From: an uncultured Nitrospirales bacterium
GTDB taxonomy: Bacteria > Nitrospirota > Nitrospiria > Nitrospirales > UBA8639
Length of the DNA stretch: 64,000 nucleotides
Reading direction: 5' to 3'
Assembly (NCBI GenBank): GCA_958295805.1
Contig: OY282373.1
Location: 2,203,001-2,267,000, forward strand
Shown: piece by piece, positions 46,279 to 55,022 of the stretch
How the letters are laid out: every line of letters begins with the position of its first letter
Position numbering within the stretch: the first letter of the stretch is position 1
Translations under genes and position numbers: made by a program
The notes under the pieces: model-generated
What the model was told of the DNA's origin: nothing
The model's database searches: none
Seen by the model: only the letters and a program-made list of their open reading frames with translations

Positions 46279-46630
46279 GATACGGGCCTCGGCGCCATGG
46301 TTCCGTTGTCGTAGGAGTCGCCACGCTTCCCACCGAGAGCGCGAGGCACATTTGCCGGCATTGTGGGCCTGGGCATGGGTTGCCCTTGTGCTATGGCTGA
46401 CGGCCGGAGGATTGCGGGCCCTGGCGGTGCCGACCGCACTGATCCTCACCGTCGAAATCCTGGCCCGGGGCGTGGTGGTGGTCCCAGCGATGTACCACGC
46501 ACCTTCTTCTGTGCGTCCCTTGTCCATTTCCTGGGCCTTCGCGCACCTGCCCTTCGATGCCTTGGGAACGCCCGGACGGTACATTCGGAACAGGCTGGGA
46601 TGGTTGTCGGCATCGCACGACCCGCGTTGA
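46268..46630 (+). CDS. Small membrane protein, uncertain
   Basis: GTG at 46268 overlaps the end of the decarboxylase gene. The 120-codon frame has one or two hydrophobic stretches ([40 protein letters not shown]) and a tail [20 protein letters not shown]. It reads like the last part of a larger membrane protein, so it could be a fragment. No family recognised. The 67 bp after it lead to asnB. Confidence 0.35.
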   Translation: MTDEIRASAPWFRCRRSRHASHREREAHLPALWAWAWVALVLWLTAGGLRALAVPTALILTVEILARGVVVVPAMYHAPSSVRPLSISWAFAHLPFDALGTPGRYIRNRLGWLSASHDPR

Positions 46631-46697
46631 CCGTTACAATCTGCGGCAATCGGCCTGACTGACCACTGCCAGCGACGAAATCCATTGAGCGCATGAC

Positions 46698-48704
46698 ATG
46701 TGCGGCATAGCCGGTTTTCTAGGAGGCGGACGTTTCAATCCGGAAGAGGCGTCATCGACCGCACGCGGGATGGCGGACGCCGTTGCGCATCGAGGTCCCG
46801 ACGATGCCGGGGTCTGGATCGACCGTGAGGCCGAGACCGCACTGGCCTACCGGCGTCTGGCCGTCATCGATCCGTCGCCGGCCGGCCGCCAGCCGATGCG
46901 GTCCGCCTCGGGGCGGAGCGTCATCGTCTTCAATGGCGAGATCTACAACCACCTTGACCTCAGGCGGCAGATCGAGGCCCAGCGCCCGGACGCCTTGTCC
47001 TGGAGGGGGCATTCCGATACCGAAACGCTGCTAGCCGCCATTGAGTGTTGGGGGTTGGAGGAGGCGTTGCAGGCGGCCACCGGCATGTTCGCCTTCGCGT
47101 TCTGGGACCGGGAGAAAAGGACGCTCTGTCTGGCCCGCGACCGGATGGGCGAAAAACCGCTCTATTACGGCTGGCAGAATGGCGTACTCCTGTTCGGGTC
47201 CGAGCTGAAGGCGCTCGCGGCGCATCCTGCATTCGAGGGAGACGTCGACAGGGACGCGCTCACCTTGCTCCTGCGCCACGGCTACATTGCATCCCCCTGG
47301 TCGATCTACAAGGGAGTGCGAAAGCTGCCGGCGGGCACGTACCTCAAGGTGGCGGCCGGCGCTTCACGAGAGCAGCGTGCCGGCGAACTGCCGGAACCGC
47401 GGCGTTACTGGTCGTTGCGGGACGTGGTGGCGGCAGGCCTGGCGCAGCCGTTCGAGGGTACACCCGAAGACGCGGTGGACGCCCTGCACGGCCTGTTGCT
47501 CCGAGCAGTGCGCGGGCAGATGGCCGCGGACGTCCCGCTCGGCGCCTTCCTCTCCGGCGGGACCGACTCCTCCACCGTCGTCGCATTGATGCAAGCTCAA
47601 TCCATGCGGCCGGTACGAACGTTCGCCATCGGATTCGACGAATCCGAATACAACGAAGCGGAGCACGCCAAGGCCGTGGCCGGCCACCTCCGGACCGAAC
47701 ACACCGAACTGTACGTATCGCCACAGGATGCGCTCGACGTCATTCCCCGCTTGCCTGACCTCTTCGACGAACCTTTTGCCGACTCCTCGCAGATCCCGAC
47801 CTTCCTGGTTGCCGGGATGGCCCGCCGGCACGTCACCGTCGCCCTGTCCGGAGACGGCGGCGACGAGCTGTTCGGCGGTTATGGGTACTACGTCTCGACG
47901 CCCCAGAGATGGCGCCTGCTGTCCAGTGTGCCGTTGCCGTTGCGCCGATTCGTCGCCGACACGATCATGGCCGCTCAGGCGCATGGAGCGGACAGTTTGC
48001 TGGACCGTGTCCTTAGGAAGCTGCCAATGGACCGCGTGCGACACCGGCTACAAGCCAAAGCGCACACGCTGGCGCTGTTGGCCAGTTGCCGGACGCAGGA
48101 AGAACTCCACTGGCTCTCTCTCTCTCACTGGCGGAATCCGTCCTCGGTCGTGCGCGGAGCGTACGAACCCGAAACCGCCCTGAACGAATCTGCAAACTGG
48201 CCCGATGCGCTCGAATTCGCAGAGCGATTGATGGCGGTTGACAGCCTGAGTTACCTTCCGGATGACATTCTCGTCAAGGTGGACAGGGCGGCGATGGGCG
48301 TGAGTCTCGAGACGCGTGCGCCATTCCTGGACCGTCACGTCATGGAGTTCGTCTGGCGGTTGCCGCTGTCTTTCAGGATCCGTAACGCTCGGAGCAAGTG
48401 GGTGTTGCGGCAGGTGCTCTACAAGTACGTGCCGATGCGGCTCGTCGAACGGCCGAAGGCGGGATTCGTCATACCGCTCGCCTCGTGGCTGCGTGGTCCG
48501 CTCAAGGATTGGGCGGAGACATTGTTGGACGCCGGACGGCTGCGGGCAGAAGGTTTTTTCGACCCGCGGCCGGTCCGCCGGAAGTGGCATGAATTTCTGA
48601 ATGCGCATGAGCAATGCGAGCCCCACCTCTGGAACATTCTGATGTTTCAGGCGTGGCTGGACCGCAGTCGACGGGAACTCTGGACCAAGCATACCGCGCC
48701 ATGA
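46698..48704 (+). CDS. asnB: Asparagine synthase (glutamine-hydrolysing) family amidotransferase
   Basis: A 668-residue class II amidotransferase with the N-terminal nucleophile Cys2 in MCGIAGFLGGG. The glutaminase domain has AHRGPDDAGVW and FNGEIYNH. The synthetase domain has the PP-loop AFLSGGTDSSTVVAL near residue 285, then LSGDGGDELFGGYGYY and LPDDILVKVDRAAMGVSLETRAPFLD. In polysaccharide loci such enzymes often amidate uronic acids or other sugar acids instead of making free asparagine (inference). It is transcribed away from the converging wzx at 48791. Confidence 0.88.
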   Translation: MCGIAGFLGGGRFNPEEASSTARGMADAVAHRGPDDAGVWIDREAETALAYRRLAVIDPSPAGRQPMRSASGRSVIVFNGEIYNHLDLRRQIEAQRPDALSWRGHSDTETLLAAIECWGLEEALQAATGMFAFAFWDREKRTLCLARDRMGEKPLYYGWQNGVLLFGSELKALAAHPAFEGDVDRDALTLLLRHGYIASPWSIYKGVRKLPAGTYLKVAAGASREQRAGELPEPRRYWSLRDVVAAGLAQPFEGTPEDAVDALHGLLLRAVRGQMAADVPLGAFLSGGTDSSTVVALMQAQSMRPVRTFAIGFDESEYNEAEHAKAVAGHLRTEHTELYVSPQDALDVIPRLPDLFDEPFADSSQIPTFLVAGMARRHVTVALSGDGGDELFGGYGYYVSTPQRWRLLSSVPLPLRRFVADTIMAAQAHGADSLLDRVLRKLPMDRVRHRLQAKAHTLALLASCRTQEELHWLSLSHWRNPSSVVRGAYEPETALNESANWPDALEFAERLMAVDSLSYLPDDILVKVDRAAMGVSLETRAPFLDRHVMEFVWRLPLSFRIRNARSKWVLRQVLYKYVPMRLVERPKAGFVIPLASWLRGPLKDWAETLLDAGRLRAEGFFDPRPVRRKWHEFLNAHEQCEPHLWNILMFQAWLDRSRRELWTKHTAP

Positions 48705-48790
48705 GAGCCCGCACACCGCCGCCCGAGCCGAGCCGTGCAGTTCGATGCGAGCGGCGCCATGGACGAGGTGGTCAAGGATGGCCTGCGAGG

Positions 48791-50122
48791 TTACCCGCTG
48801 CCGAGCGCGGCACGGAATGCCCGCCAGAAGGAGACCGCGTCGCCGGGTCGCGGCAGCCAGATTGAGAGCCAGCGCATTCGAGTCGCTCTTGTGAACGCCG
48901 CCGCGAGAAGGACGAGTCGGCAAATCATGCCCAAGGTCAGCCCCCAGGCTGCGGCTGAGACGCCGACCACCGGATAGAGCACGGGAATCGCAATCAGATT
49001 CGCAGCCAGTCCCAGGGAGACCGCCCAGGAACAGATGCCCGGGCGGTCGATACCCTTGAAATAAGTTCCGAGTATGCCGGCGCAGGCATAGGCGAGCACT
49101 CCAGGGGCAATGATCCACAGGAGCGGGACCGCCGGCAGGAAGGCCTCGGAAAAGAGGATCCGAACCAGCGGCGTACTGATCGCGAGCACGGCAAGAATCG
49201 CGGCCACGGTGCCGCATGACACGACACGCAGGCAGAGCGTCGTCAATTCCGGGCGGCCGCTGCCCGCGATACGGGGCAGCAGCGCGTTGCCGACCGCGTC
49301 GGAGATCATGCGCAGTCGAAACACGAGCGCGCTCGCCGTTGCGAACAGGCCGATTTCCGCCTGACTCGCGAACAGCCCGAGAATGAGAACGCCGGCGCTC
49401 ATTTCCAGTGCGCTGCCTATGCCCGCGGGATGGAATCGCAGACCGTAGCCGACGATTCGCGCAGAGACGGCGCGGAACGGATTGGTCAGAACCAGCCCGT
49501 GACGGCGCCGCAGGTACCACGCACACAAGAGCACCGTGCAACCATGCGCGCCGACGACCGCCGCGACGGCACCCTCCACCCCGAGCCGCCCGACCCGGAC
49601 GAGGACCAGCAGAACGAGGATATTCACGGTGAGATGCACCAGGGTGAACACCGCGAGATGTCCGAAGCGCCGGAGCCCGGCAAGTTGATACTCCATGGCG
49701 CCTGAGAACGCCATGACGGGTACCAGGGCAAACGCCAAGTAGAACGAGCGCGTCTCTGCCTTGTGAAAGAAGGCGATATCGCTGTGGACGAACGGCACCG
49801 TCAATGCAACCGCCGAGGCCCCGCCGACGAGGCAAATCGCCAGGGTGGCGCCGACGCCTTCTGAAACGGTCGCCTGCTTCGTCATGACGAAATACTTCGC
49901 GCCTTCTCGCGCCCCCGGAGTAAAGAGCACGCCGAGAACACCTGCGAACGCGACGCACAGGGCAAAGCTGCCGCGTCCTTCCGGCAACAGCGTGTAGGCC
50001 AGGAGACTCTGGATCGCGAGGCCGAAGATGACCGTGCCGACACCGGTCGCGAACACGAGGGCGGCATCCTGTCCGCCGGTCGTGCGCGGACCGAGTGGAC
50101 TGTCCGGCTCTTCCGGTATCAT
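48791..50122 (-). CDS. Wzx-type polysaccharide flippase
   Basis: A 443-residue membrane protein, ATG at 50122 (MIPEEPDSPLGPRTTGGQDAALVFATGVG). It has about 12 helices with LPEGRGSFALCVAFAGVLGVLFTPGAREGAKYFVMTKQ early on and GVLAYACAGILGTYFKGIDRPGICS late. The upstream in-frame extension to 50161 is unsupported. Its first 37 codons and the upstream AGTCGAAGC sequence are duplicated at 51150-51275, on the other side of the methyltransferase gene. Confidence 0.84.
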   Translation of the reverse strand: MIPEEPDSPLGPRTTGGQDAALVFATGVGTVIFGLAIQSLLAYTLLPEGRGSFALCVAFAGVLGVLFTPGAREGAKYFVMTKQATVSEGVGATLAICLVGGASAVALTVPFVHSDIAFFHKAETRSFYLAFALVPVMAFSGAMEYQLAGLRRFGHLAVFTLVHLTVNILVLLVLVRVGRLGVEGAVAAVVGAHGCTVLLCAWYLRRRHGLVLTNPFRAVSARIVGYGLRFHPAGIGSALEMSAGVLILGLFASQAEIGLFATASALVFRLRMISDAVGNALLPRIAGSGRPELTTLCLRVVSCGTVAAILAVLAISTPLVRILFSEAFLPAVPLLWIIAPGVLAYACAGILGTYFKGIDRPGICSWAVSLGLAANLIAIPVLYPVVGVSAAAWGLTLGMICRLVLLAAAFTRATRMRWLSIWLPRPGDAVSFWRAFRAALGSG

Positions 50123-50185
50123 GGCTTCGACTGCTCTAACTAGCGGACAGATTTCTCTCACGGGCTATCGTCCGTAGAGCGAATG

Positions 50186-51136
50186 TCACTTCAATGCCTG
50201 GATAAGGACACCGCTGGTGGTCAGATCCGTTTGGGAAATAGGCCGGAATCGCGGTGCGACCTGCTTCTCGTTGATCTTCGTCGGCAGTGGAAGCCGTTGC
50301 TCAACGACGACGTTAAACCCGGCCAACTGCATGAACCGCAGGTGTTGCGACACAGGGAGGCGGTTGATTGATGGATGCGATCGCCTGCCGCGGATCAGCC
50401 ACCAAGTGAGATCAGAATAAGTCCAATGCCCATTCCAATCCTTGGCGGTGTTGTGGCAACGAAAATCGATTTGGTGCGACATGAGACCGCCTGGCTTGAG
50501 CCATTGGTACATCCCGTCGTAGCAATGGCCCAAATCATCGACGTGTTCGAGCACCGCCTGGGAAAAGATCATATCTATCGAGCTGGATTCGATCACCTCA
50601 AGGTCATGCCACGGCACCTTGTAGTGGATGCACGAATCGTCCGCGCCAGCCGAGGCGACCGACTTCCGTAGGCGGGCGATCCTGTTTGTTTCGAGCGCGC
50701 GGTTGAACCGTTCGGCTGTCAGCACTTGGTCGGGAAACTGGTAAGAGTCGAGATTCGGCTTGACCTCGGGAAACTCTTCTTCGCCGGGGATTTGCTCTCG
50801 GCTGCGGAACAGATCGACTAACTGGTCAAATATCGCCAAGTTTCTCTCGGTGGTGCCTCCGTACTCGACAACATCCAAGGCGCAATAACTTTCTGCCCCT
50901 GAAATGAGTGCCGCAAGGCCGGTGCCTATCGAACTACCCGGGACCAGCTCTGCAACCACCCGCGGGTCGGTTTGCAGGCCGTTCTCGTGTACCGTGACCA
51001 AATGGCGCAGCCAAACTGAATAGCAGTACCTGGCCGAATGCGTGCCCGTTTCAGACATTGGTTTTGCAAACACCGCATAGAGTCCTGGGATAAATGTCAA
51101 GATTCCTTTGATCAACATTTTGAGGTTGGCTTGCAT
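50186..51136 (-). CDS. SAM-dependent methyltransferase
   Basis: A 316-residue protein. The SAM-site region is unusual (VAELVPGSSIGTGLAALISGAESYCALDVVEY near residues 60-95). The conserved IDMIFSQAVLEHVDDLGHCYDGMYQWLKPGGLMSHQIDF follows near residue 190. The C-terminus carries HLRFMQLAGFNVVVEQR. It is probably a sugar methyltransferase. It is flanked by a duplicated wzx start on its 5' side and the intact wzx on its 3' side. Its first codons overlap the end of the wzx fragment. Confidence 0.72.
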   Translation of the reverse strand: MQANLKMLIKGILTFIPGLYAVFAKPMSETGTHSARYCYSVWLRHLVTVHENGLQTDPRVVAELVPGSSIGTGLAALISGAESYCALDVVEYGGTTERNLAIFDQLVDLFRSREQIPGEEEFPEVKPNLDSYQFPDQVLTAERFNRALETNRIARLRKSVASAGADDSCIHYKVPWHDLEVIESSSIDMIFSQAVLEHVDDLGHCYDGMYQWLKPGGLMSHQIDFRCHNTAKDWNGHWTYSDLTWWLIRGRRSHPSINRLPVSQHLRFMQLAGFNVVVEQRLPLPTKINEKQVAPRFRPISQTDLTTSGVLIQALK

Positions 51137-51275
51137 TTTTTCAGATTCCTCCTGATCGCGAGGCCGAAGATAACCATGCCGACACCGGTCGCGAACACGA
51201 GGGCGGCATCCTGTCCGCCGGTCGTGCGCGGACCGAGTGGACTGTCCGGCTCTTTCGGTGTCATAGCTTCGACAC
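51112..51275 (-). pseudogene. 5' fragment of wzx duplicated upstream of the methyltransferase
   Basis: ATG at 51264 begins MTPKEPDSPLGPRTTGGQDAALVFATGVG, nearly identical to the start of the flippase at 50122. Identity ends after FGLAI; the frame then runs RRNLKKCKPTSKC and stops at 51112, inside the methyltransferase start. Upstream bases GTCGAAGC are also shared. It is a duplication of about 120 bp flanking an insertion. Confidence 0.82.
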
Positions 51276-51277
51276 TT

Positions 51278-52519
51278 CTAACGCCGCGCCAGCTCTTCGA
51301 ACAGCGCGACATAGGCGTCGGCGGCCTTCTCGGGGGAGAAGTCGGCGGCGCGTGCCCGAAGTGCTTCCTCCGTCGGCCTCTCGCCGCGCAGCGTGGCGAC
51401 CAGCGCCAGCGCCAGCGCGGGCGCGTCGCCCACCGGCGGCAGGTCGCCCCAACCCCCGAGGATTTCGCGCGGACCGCAGGGCGTGTCGGTGCTGACCACC
51501 GGCGTGCCACAGGCCAGCGCCTCAAGGATCACCCCCGGCAGACCCTCCGAGCGTGAGGAGAGCGCGAGCAGCCCCGCCCGCCGCATGTAGCGGTACGGGT
51601 TCTCGTCGAAGTCCACGAAGCCGAGAGCTCCTTCCACGCCATGGCCCCGCGCCAGGGACTTGAGCCTTGCCCGGTAGGGCGCCGAGAGCTTGCCGAGGAT
51701 GACCAGCCGCGAGTCCACCTCGCGCCGCACCAGCCCGAACGCCTCCACCAGGGTGGGGTAGTCCTTCGAGGGCGCCTCGCGCCCGACGCTCAGGACCACC
51801 GGCGGCGCGCCGTCCGCGAACCAGGGGTGTGTGACTGCGTCTTGCGCCAGCCGCCGTATGCTGTCGGCGGGAATGGGGTTGTAGATGGTGCGAACGCGCT
51901 TGGCGTCCACCGCCAACGATCGCCGCACGGACTCGGCCACGCCCCTGGACACCGCCACCACCGCGTCGGCCAGCGGATAGAGCGTCCGGGAAGCGGCCAG
52001 CCATTCCGGCGCATAGTAGTCCTCGGGGACGTTGCGCACGGTGACCACCACCGGAACGGCCCGCTCCGTCAACTCCGCGGCGCAGACCGCGGCGGCGTCG
52101 GCGCCCGGCAGCGCCGATACCAGCACATGAGGACGCGCCTCGCGAACGTACCGCGCAATCATGGTGGCATACGCATAAACACGGTGACGCCTTCGAACCG
52201 GCAGGTGGAGACCCTTCCGGCCAAGCACCAGCCAACTCCGTGCGACCCCGAAGGGATTGACGGTCATCGCTTCCACGTGGACTCCCGACCGCTGCATCGC
52301 CCGCAGGAGATTCCTGTCGGTGCCGGGAATCCGCGCCCTCCAGACACGTATCCCGCCAGGGACCGCGGCCCGATAGTCTCCCGCCAACCGGGGGATCACC
52401 AGGTCCGCCCGGTGCCCTCGCTCAATGAGCGCCGCCGCCAAGTTGAGCGTGGTGCGCTCTGCCCCGCCGCCGTCCAGTCCGGTCAGCAGGAAGCCGATAT
52501 GGAGCTTGTCCGAACTCAC
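51278..52519 (-). CDS. GT4 family glycosyltransferase, tandem copy C
   Basis: A 413-residue GT-B enzyme starting from GTG at 52519, which overlaps the previous stop as GTGA. The N-terminal loop is IGFLLTGLDGGGAERTTLNLAAALIERGH, the middle VLSVGREAPSKDYPTLVEAF, and the donor-side block EALACGTPVVSTDTPCGPREIL with its E-x7-E-type spacing. Related enzymes transfer hexoses in capsule and O-antigen synthesis. It is strongly similar to its two neighbours along its whole length, with the most divergence in the N-terminal acceptor half (e.g. RVWRARIPGTDRNLL versus RVYRARIPGIERKFL). Confidence 0.88.
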   Translation of the reverse strand: MSSDKLHIGFLLTGLDGGGAERTTLNLAAALIERGHRADLVIPRLAGDYRAAVPGGIRVWRARIPGTDRNLLRAMQRSGVHVEAMTVNPFGVARSWLVLGRKGLHLPVRRRHRVYAYATMIARYVREARPHVLVSALPGADAAAVCAAELTERAVPVVVTVRNVPEDYYAPEWLAASRTLYPLADAVVAVSRGVAESVRRSLAVDAKRVRTIYNPIPADSIRRLAQDAVTHPWFADGAPPVVLSVGREAPSKDYPTLVEAFGLVRREVDSRLVILGKLSAPYRARLKSLARGHGVEGALGFVDFDENPYRYMRRAGLLALSSRSEGLPGVILEALACGTPVVSTDTPCGPREILGGWGDLPPVGDAPALALALVATLRGERPTEEALRARAADFSPEKAADAYVALFEELARR

Positions 52520-53775
52520 CGCGCGCGTGCCCTCACCAGCTTCTCGAACAGCGCGACATAGGCGTCGGTGGCCTTCTCCATGGAAAAGTCGGCGGCGCGT
52601 GCCCGAAGTGCCTCCTCCGCCGGTCGCGCGCCGCGCAGCGTCGCGACCAGCGCCCGCGCCAGCGCCGGCGCGTCGCCCACCGGCGGCAGGTCGCCCCAGC
52701 CCCCGAGGATCTCGCGTGGACCGTAGGGCGCGTCGGTGCTGACCACCGGCGTGCCGCAGGCCAACGCCTCGAGGATCACCATCGGCAGTCCCTCCCAACG
52801 CGAGGAGAGCGCGAGCAGCCCCGCGCGTCTCATGTAGCGGTACGGATTCTCGTCGAAGCCCACGAAGCCGAGGTCTCCCTCCACGCCAAGGCTCCGCGCC
52901 AGAGACCGCAGCCTCGCCCGGTAGGGCGCCGAGAGCTTGCCGAGGATGACCAGCCGCGAGTCCACCTCGCGGCGCGCCAGCCCGAACGCCTCCACCAGGG
53001 TGGGGTGGTCCTTCTGCGGCGCCTCGCGCCCGACGCTCAGGACCACCGGCGGCTCGCCGTCCGCGAACCAGGGGTGCGTGATTTCCTCTTGCGCCAGCCT
53101 TCGTATGCTGTCGGCGGGAATGGGGCTGTGGATGGTGCGAACGCGCTCGGCGCCCACCCCCAACGATCGCCGCACGGACTCGGCCACGCCCTTGGACACC
53201 GCCACCACCGCGTCGGCCAGCGGATAGAGTGTCCTGGATGCTTCCAGCCATTCCGGCGTATAGTCCGCGGTGACGTTGTTCCACACCGTGGTCACCACCG
53301 GAACGGCCCGGTCCATCAACTCCGCGGCGCAGACCGCGATGGTGTTGGGGCCCGGCAGCCCCGAGATCAGCACATGGGGGCGTACTTCGCGAGTGTACTG
53401 CGCTAGAAAATGGGCGCAGGGATAGATGGAGCGCATGCCGCTTCCGCGTATCACGGGTATCGCGGGGTACCTGCGCGCGAGCACCAGCCAGGTTCGCGCG
53501 GCCTTGATGGGATTGACGGTCATCGCCTCCACTTGGACTCCCGCCCGTTGCACCGCCCGCAGGAACTTCCTCTCGATGCCGGGAATCCGCGCCCGATAGA
53601 CGCGCATCCCGAGAGGGATCGCGGCCCGGTAGTCTCCCTCGAGCTTGGGGATCACCAAGTCCGCCCGGTGCCCGCGCGCGATGAGCGCCGCCGCCAGGTT
53701 GAGCATGACGCGCTCCGCCCCGCCGCCGTGCAGGCCGGTCAGCAGGAAGCCGATGTGGAGCTTGTTCGAACTCAC
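52516..53775 (-). CDS. GT4 family glycosyltransferase, tandem copy B
   Basis: A 419-residue paralogue of the genes on both sides. It starts at GTG 53775 (SSNKLHIGFLLTGLHGGGAERVMLNL), which overlaps the stop of copy A as GTGA, and ends in the GTGA of copy C. It has SVGREAPQKDHPTLVEAF, GFDENPYRYMRRAGLLALSS and EALACGTPVVSTDAPYGPREIL. A long alternative frame through this area is a shifted-frame artefact of the repeated sequence. Confidence 0.88.
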   Translation of the reverse strand: MSSNKLHIGFLLTGLHGGGAERVMLNLAAALIARGHRADLVIPKLEGDYRAAIPLGMRVYRARIPGIERKFLRAVQRAGVQVEAMTVNPIKAARTWLVLARRYPAIPVIRGSGMRSIYPCAHFLAQYTREVRPHVLISGLPGPNTIAVCAAELMDRAVPVVTTVWNNVTADYTPEWLEASRTLYPLADAVVAVSKGVAESVRRSLGVGAERVRTIHSPIPADSIRRLAQEEITHPWFADGEPPVVLSVGREAPQKDHPTLVEAFGLARREVDSRLVILGKLSAPYRARLRSLARSLGVEGDLGFVGFDENPYRYMRRAGLLALSSRWEGLPMVILEALACGTPVVSTDAPYGPREILGGWGDLPPVGDAPALARALVATLRGARPAEEALRARAADFSMEKATDAYVALFEKLVRARAR

Positions 53776-55019
53776 CGAGCGCGCCCCCTCGCCAGCTTCT
53801 CGAACAGCGCGACATAGGCGTCGGCGGCCTTCTCGAGGGAAAAGTCGGCGGCGCGCGATCGCAGCGCCTCCTCCGCCGGTCGCGCGCCCCGCAGCGTCGC
53901 GACCAGCGCCCGCGCCAGCGCGGGCGCGTCCCCCACCGGCGGCAGGTCGCCCCAACGCCCAAGGATCTCGCGCGGACCGTAGGGCGCGTCGGTGCTGACC
54001 ACCGGCGTACCGCATGCCAGCGCCTCGAGAATCACCGCCGGCAGACCCTCCCAGCGCGAGGAGAGCGCGAGCAGCCCCGCCCGCCGCATGTAGCGGTACG
54101 GGTTCTCGTCAAAGTCCACGAAGCCGAGGTCTTCCTCCACGCCATGGCCCCGCGCCAGAGACTTGAGCCTCGCCCGGTAGGGCGCCGAGAACTTGCCGAG
54201 GATGACCAGCCGCGCATCCGCCTCGCGCCGCGCCCGCCCGAAGGCCTCCACTAGGGTGGGGTAGTCCTTCTGGGGCGACTCGCGCCCGACGCTCAGGACC
54301 ACCGGCGGCTCGCCGGCCGCGAACCAGGGGTGCGCCACCTCCGCCTCCGCCAGCCGACGTATCCTGCCGGCGGACACGCCGACGTAGATGGTGCGAACAC
54401 GCTCGGCGTCCACCGCCAATGATCGGTGCATGGATTCCGCCACGCCCCTGGACACCGCCACCACCGCGTCGGCCAGTGGATAGAGCGTCCGGGACGCGGC
54501 CAGCCACTCCGGCGGATAGTCCGCGGGGGCGTTGTGTACCGTGACCACCACTGGAACGCCCCGGTCCGCTAACTCCGCAGCGCAGACAGCGGCGGCGTCG
54601 GCGCTCGGCAGTGCTGACACCAACACATGAGGACGTGCCTCGCTCAGGTAACGGTTCAGAATGTGGACGGAAGCATGTAGAGAGCGCTTGCGCCGGACGC
54701 GGACGCCGGGGTGCTTGCGGCCAAGAACCAGTCCGATCCATGCGACCGCGAACGGGTTCACGCCAAGCGCGGTCACTGCTGCGCCCGACCGTTGGACTTC
54801 CCGCAGGAATGTCCTGTCGGTATGCGGAAGCCGCCCCCGATACAGTCGCACGCCACGGGGAATCGCGGCCAGGTAGTCTCCCGCGAAGCAGGGGATCACC
54901 AGGTCCGCCCGGTGGCCGCGCTCAATGAGCCACTGCGCCAGATGCAAAGTGTGACGCTCTGCTCCGCCCCCGTGCAGGCTGGGCAATACGAACCCGACGT
55001 GGAGTCTGCCGTCACCCAC
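53772..55019 (-). CDS. GT4 family glycosyltransferase, tandem copy A
   Basis: A 415-residue GT-B enzyme and the first of three tandem paralogues. GTG at 55019 lies 3 bp after the ligase stop. Motifs are VGFVLPSLHGGGAERHTLHL, VLSVGRESPQKDYPTLVEAF, LGFVDFDENPYRYMRRAG and EALACGTPVVSTDAPYGPREIL. The sugar specificity cannot be read from sequence. Tight coupling of ligase and three GTs suggests one transcript. Confidence 0.88.
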   Translation of the reverse strand: MGDGRLHVGFVLPSLHGGGAERHTLHLAQWLIERGHRADLVIPCFAGDYLAAIPRGVRLYRGRLPHTDRTFLREVQRSGAAVTALGVNPFAVAWIGLVLGRKHPGVRVRRKRSLHASVHILNRYLSEARPHVLVSALPSADAAAVCAAELADRGVPVVVTVHNAPADYPPEWLAASRTLYPLADAVVAVSRGVAESMHRSLAVDAERVRTIYVGVSAGRIRRLAEAEVAHPWFAAGEPPVVLSVGRESPQKDYPTLVEAFGRARREADARLVILGKFSAPYRARLKSLARGHGVEEDLGFVDFDENPYRYMRRAGLLALSSRWEGLPAVILEALACGTPVVSTDAPYGPREILGRWGDLPPVGDAPALARALVATLRGARPAEEALRSRAADFSLEKAADAYVALFEKLARGRAR

Positions 55020-55022
55020 CGG

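Noticed and set aside
51278-53962. A single 894-codon minus-strand ORF spanning two GT4 genes
   Set aside because: Its N-terminal half is a shifted-frame reading of copy B. The GTGA overlap at 52516-52519 and the conserved starts show separate genes.
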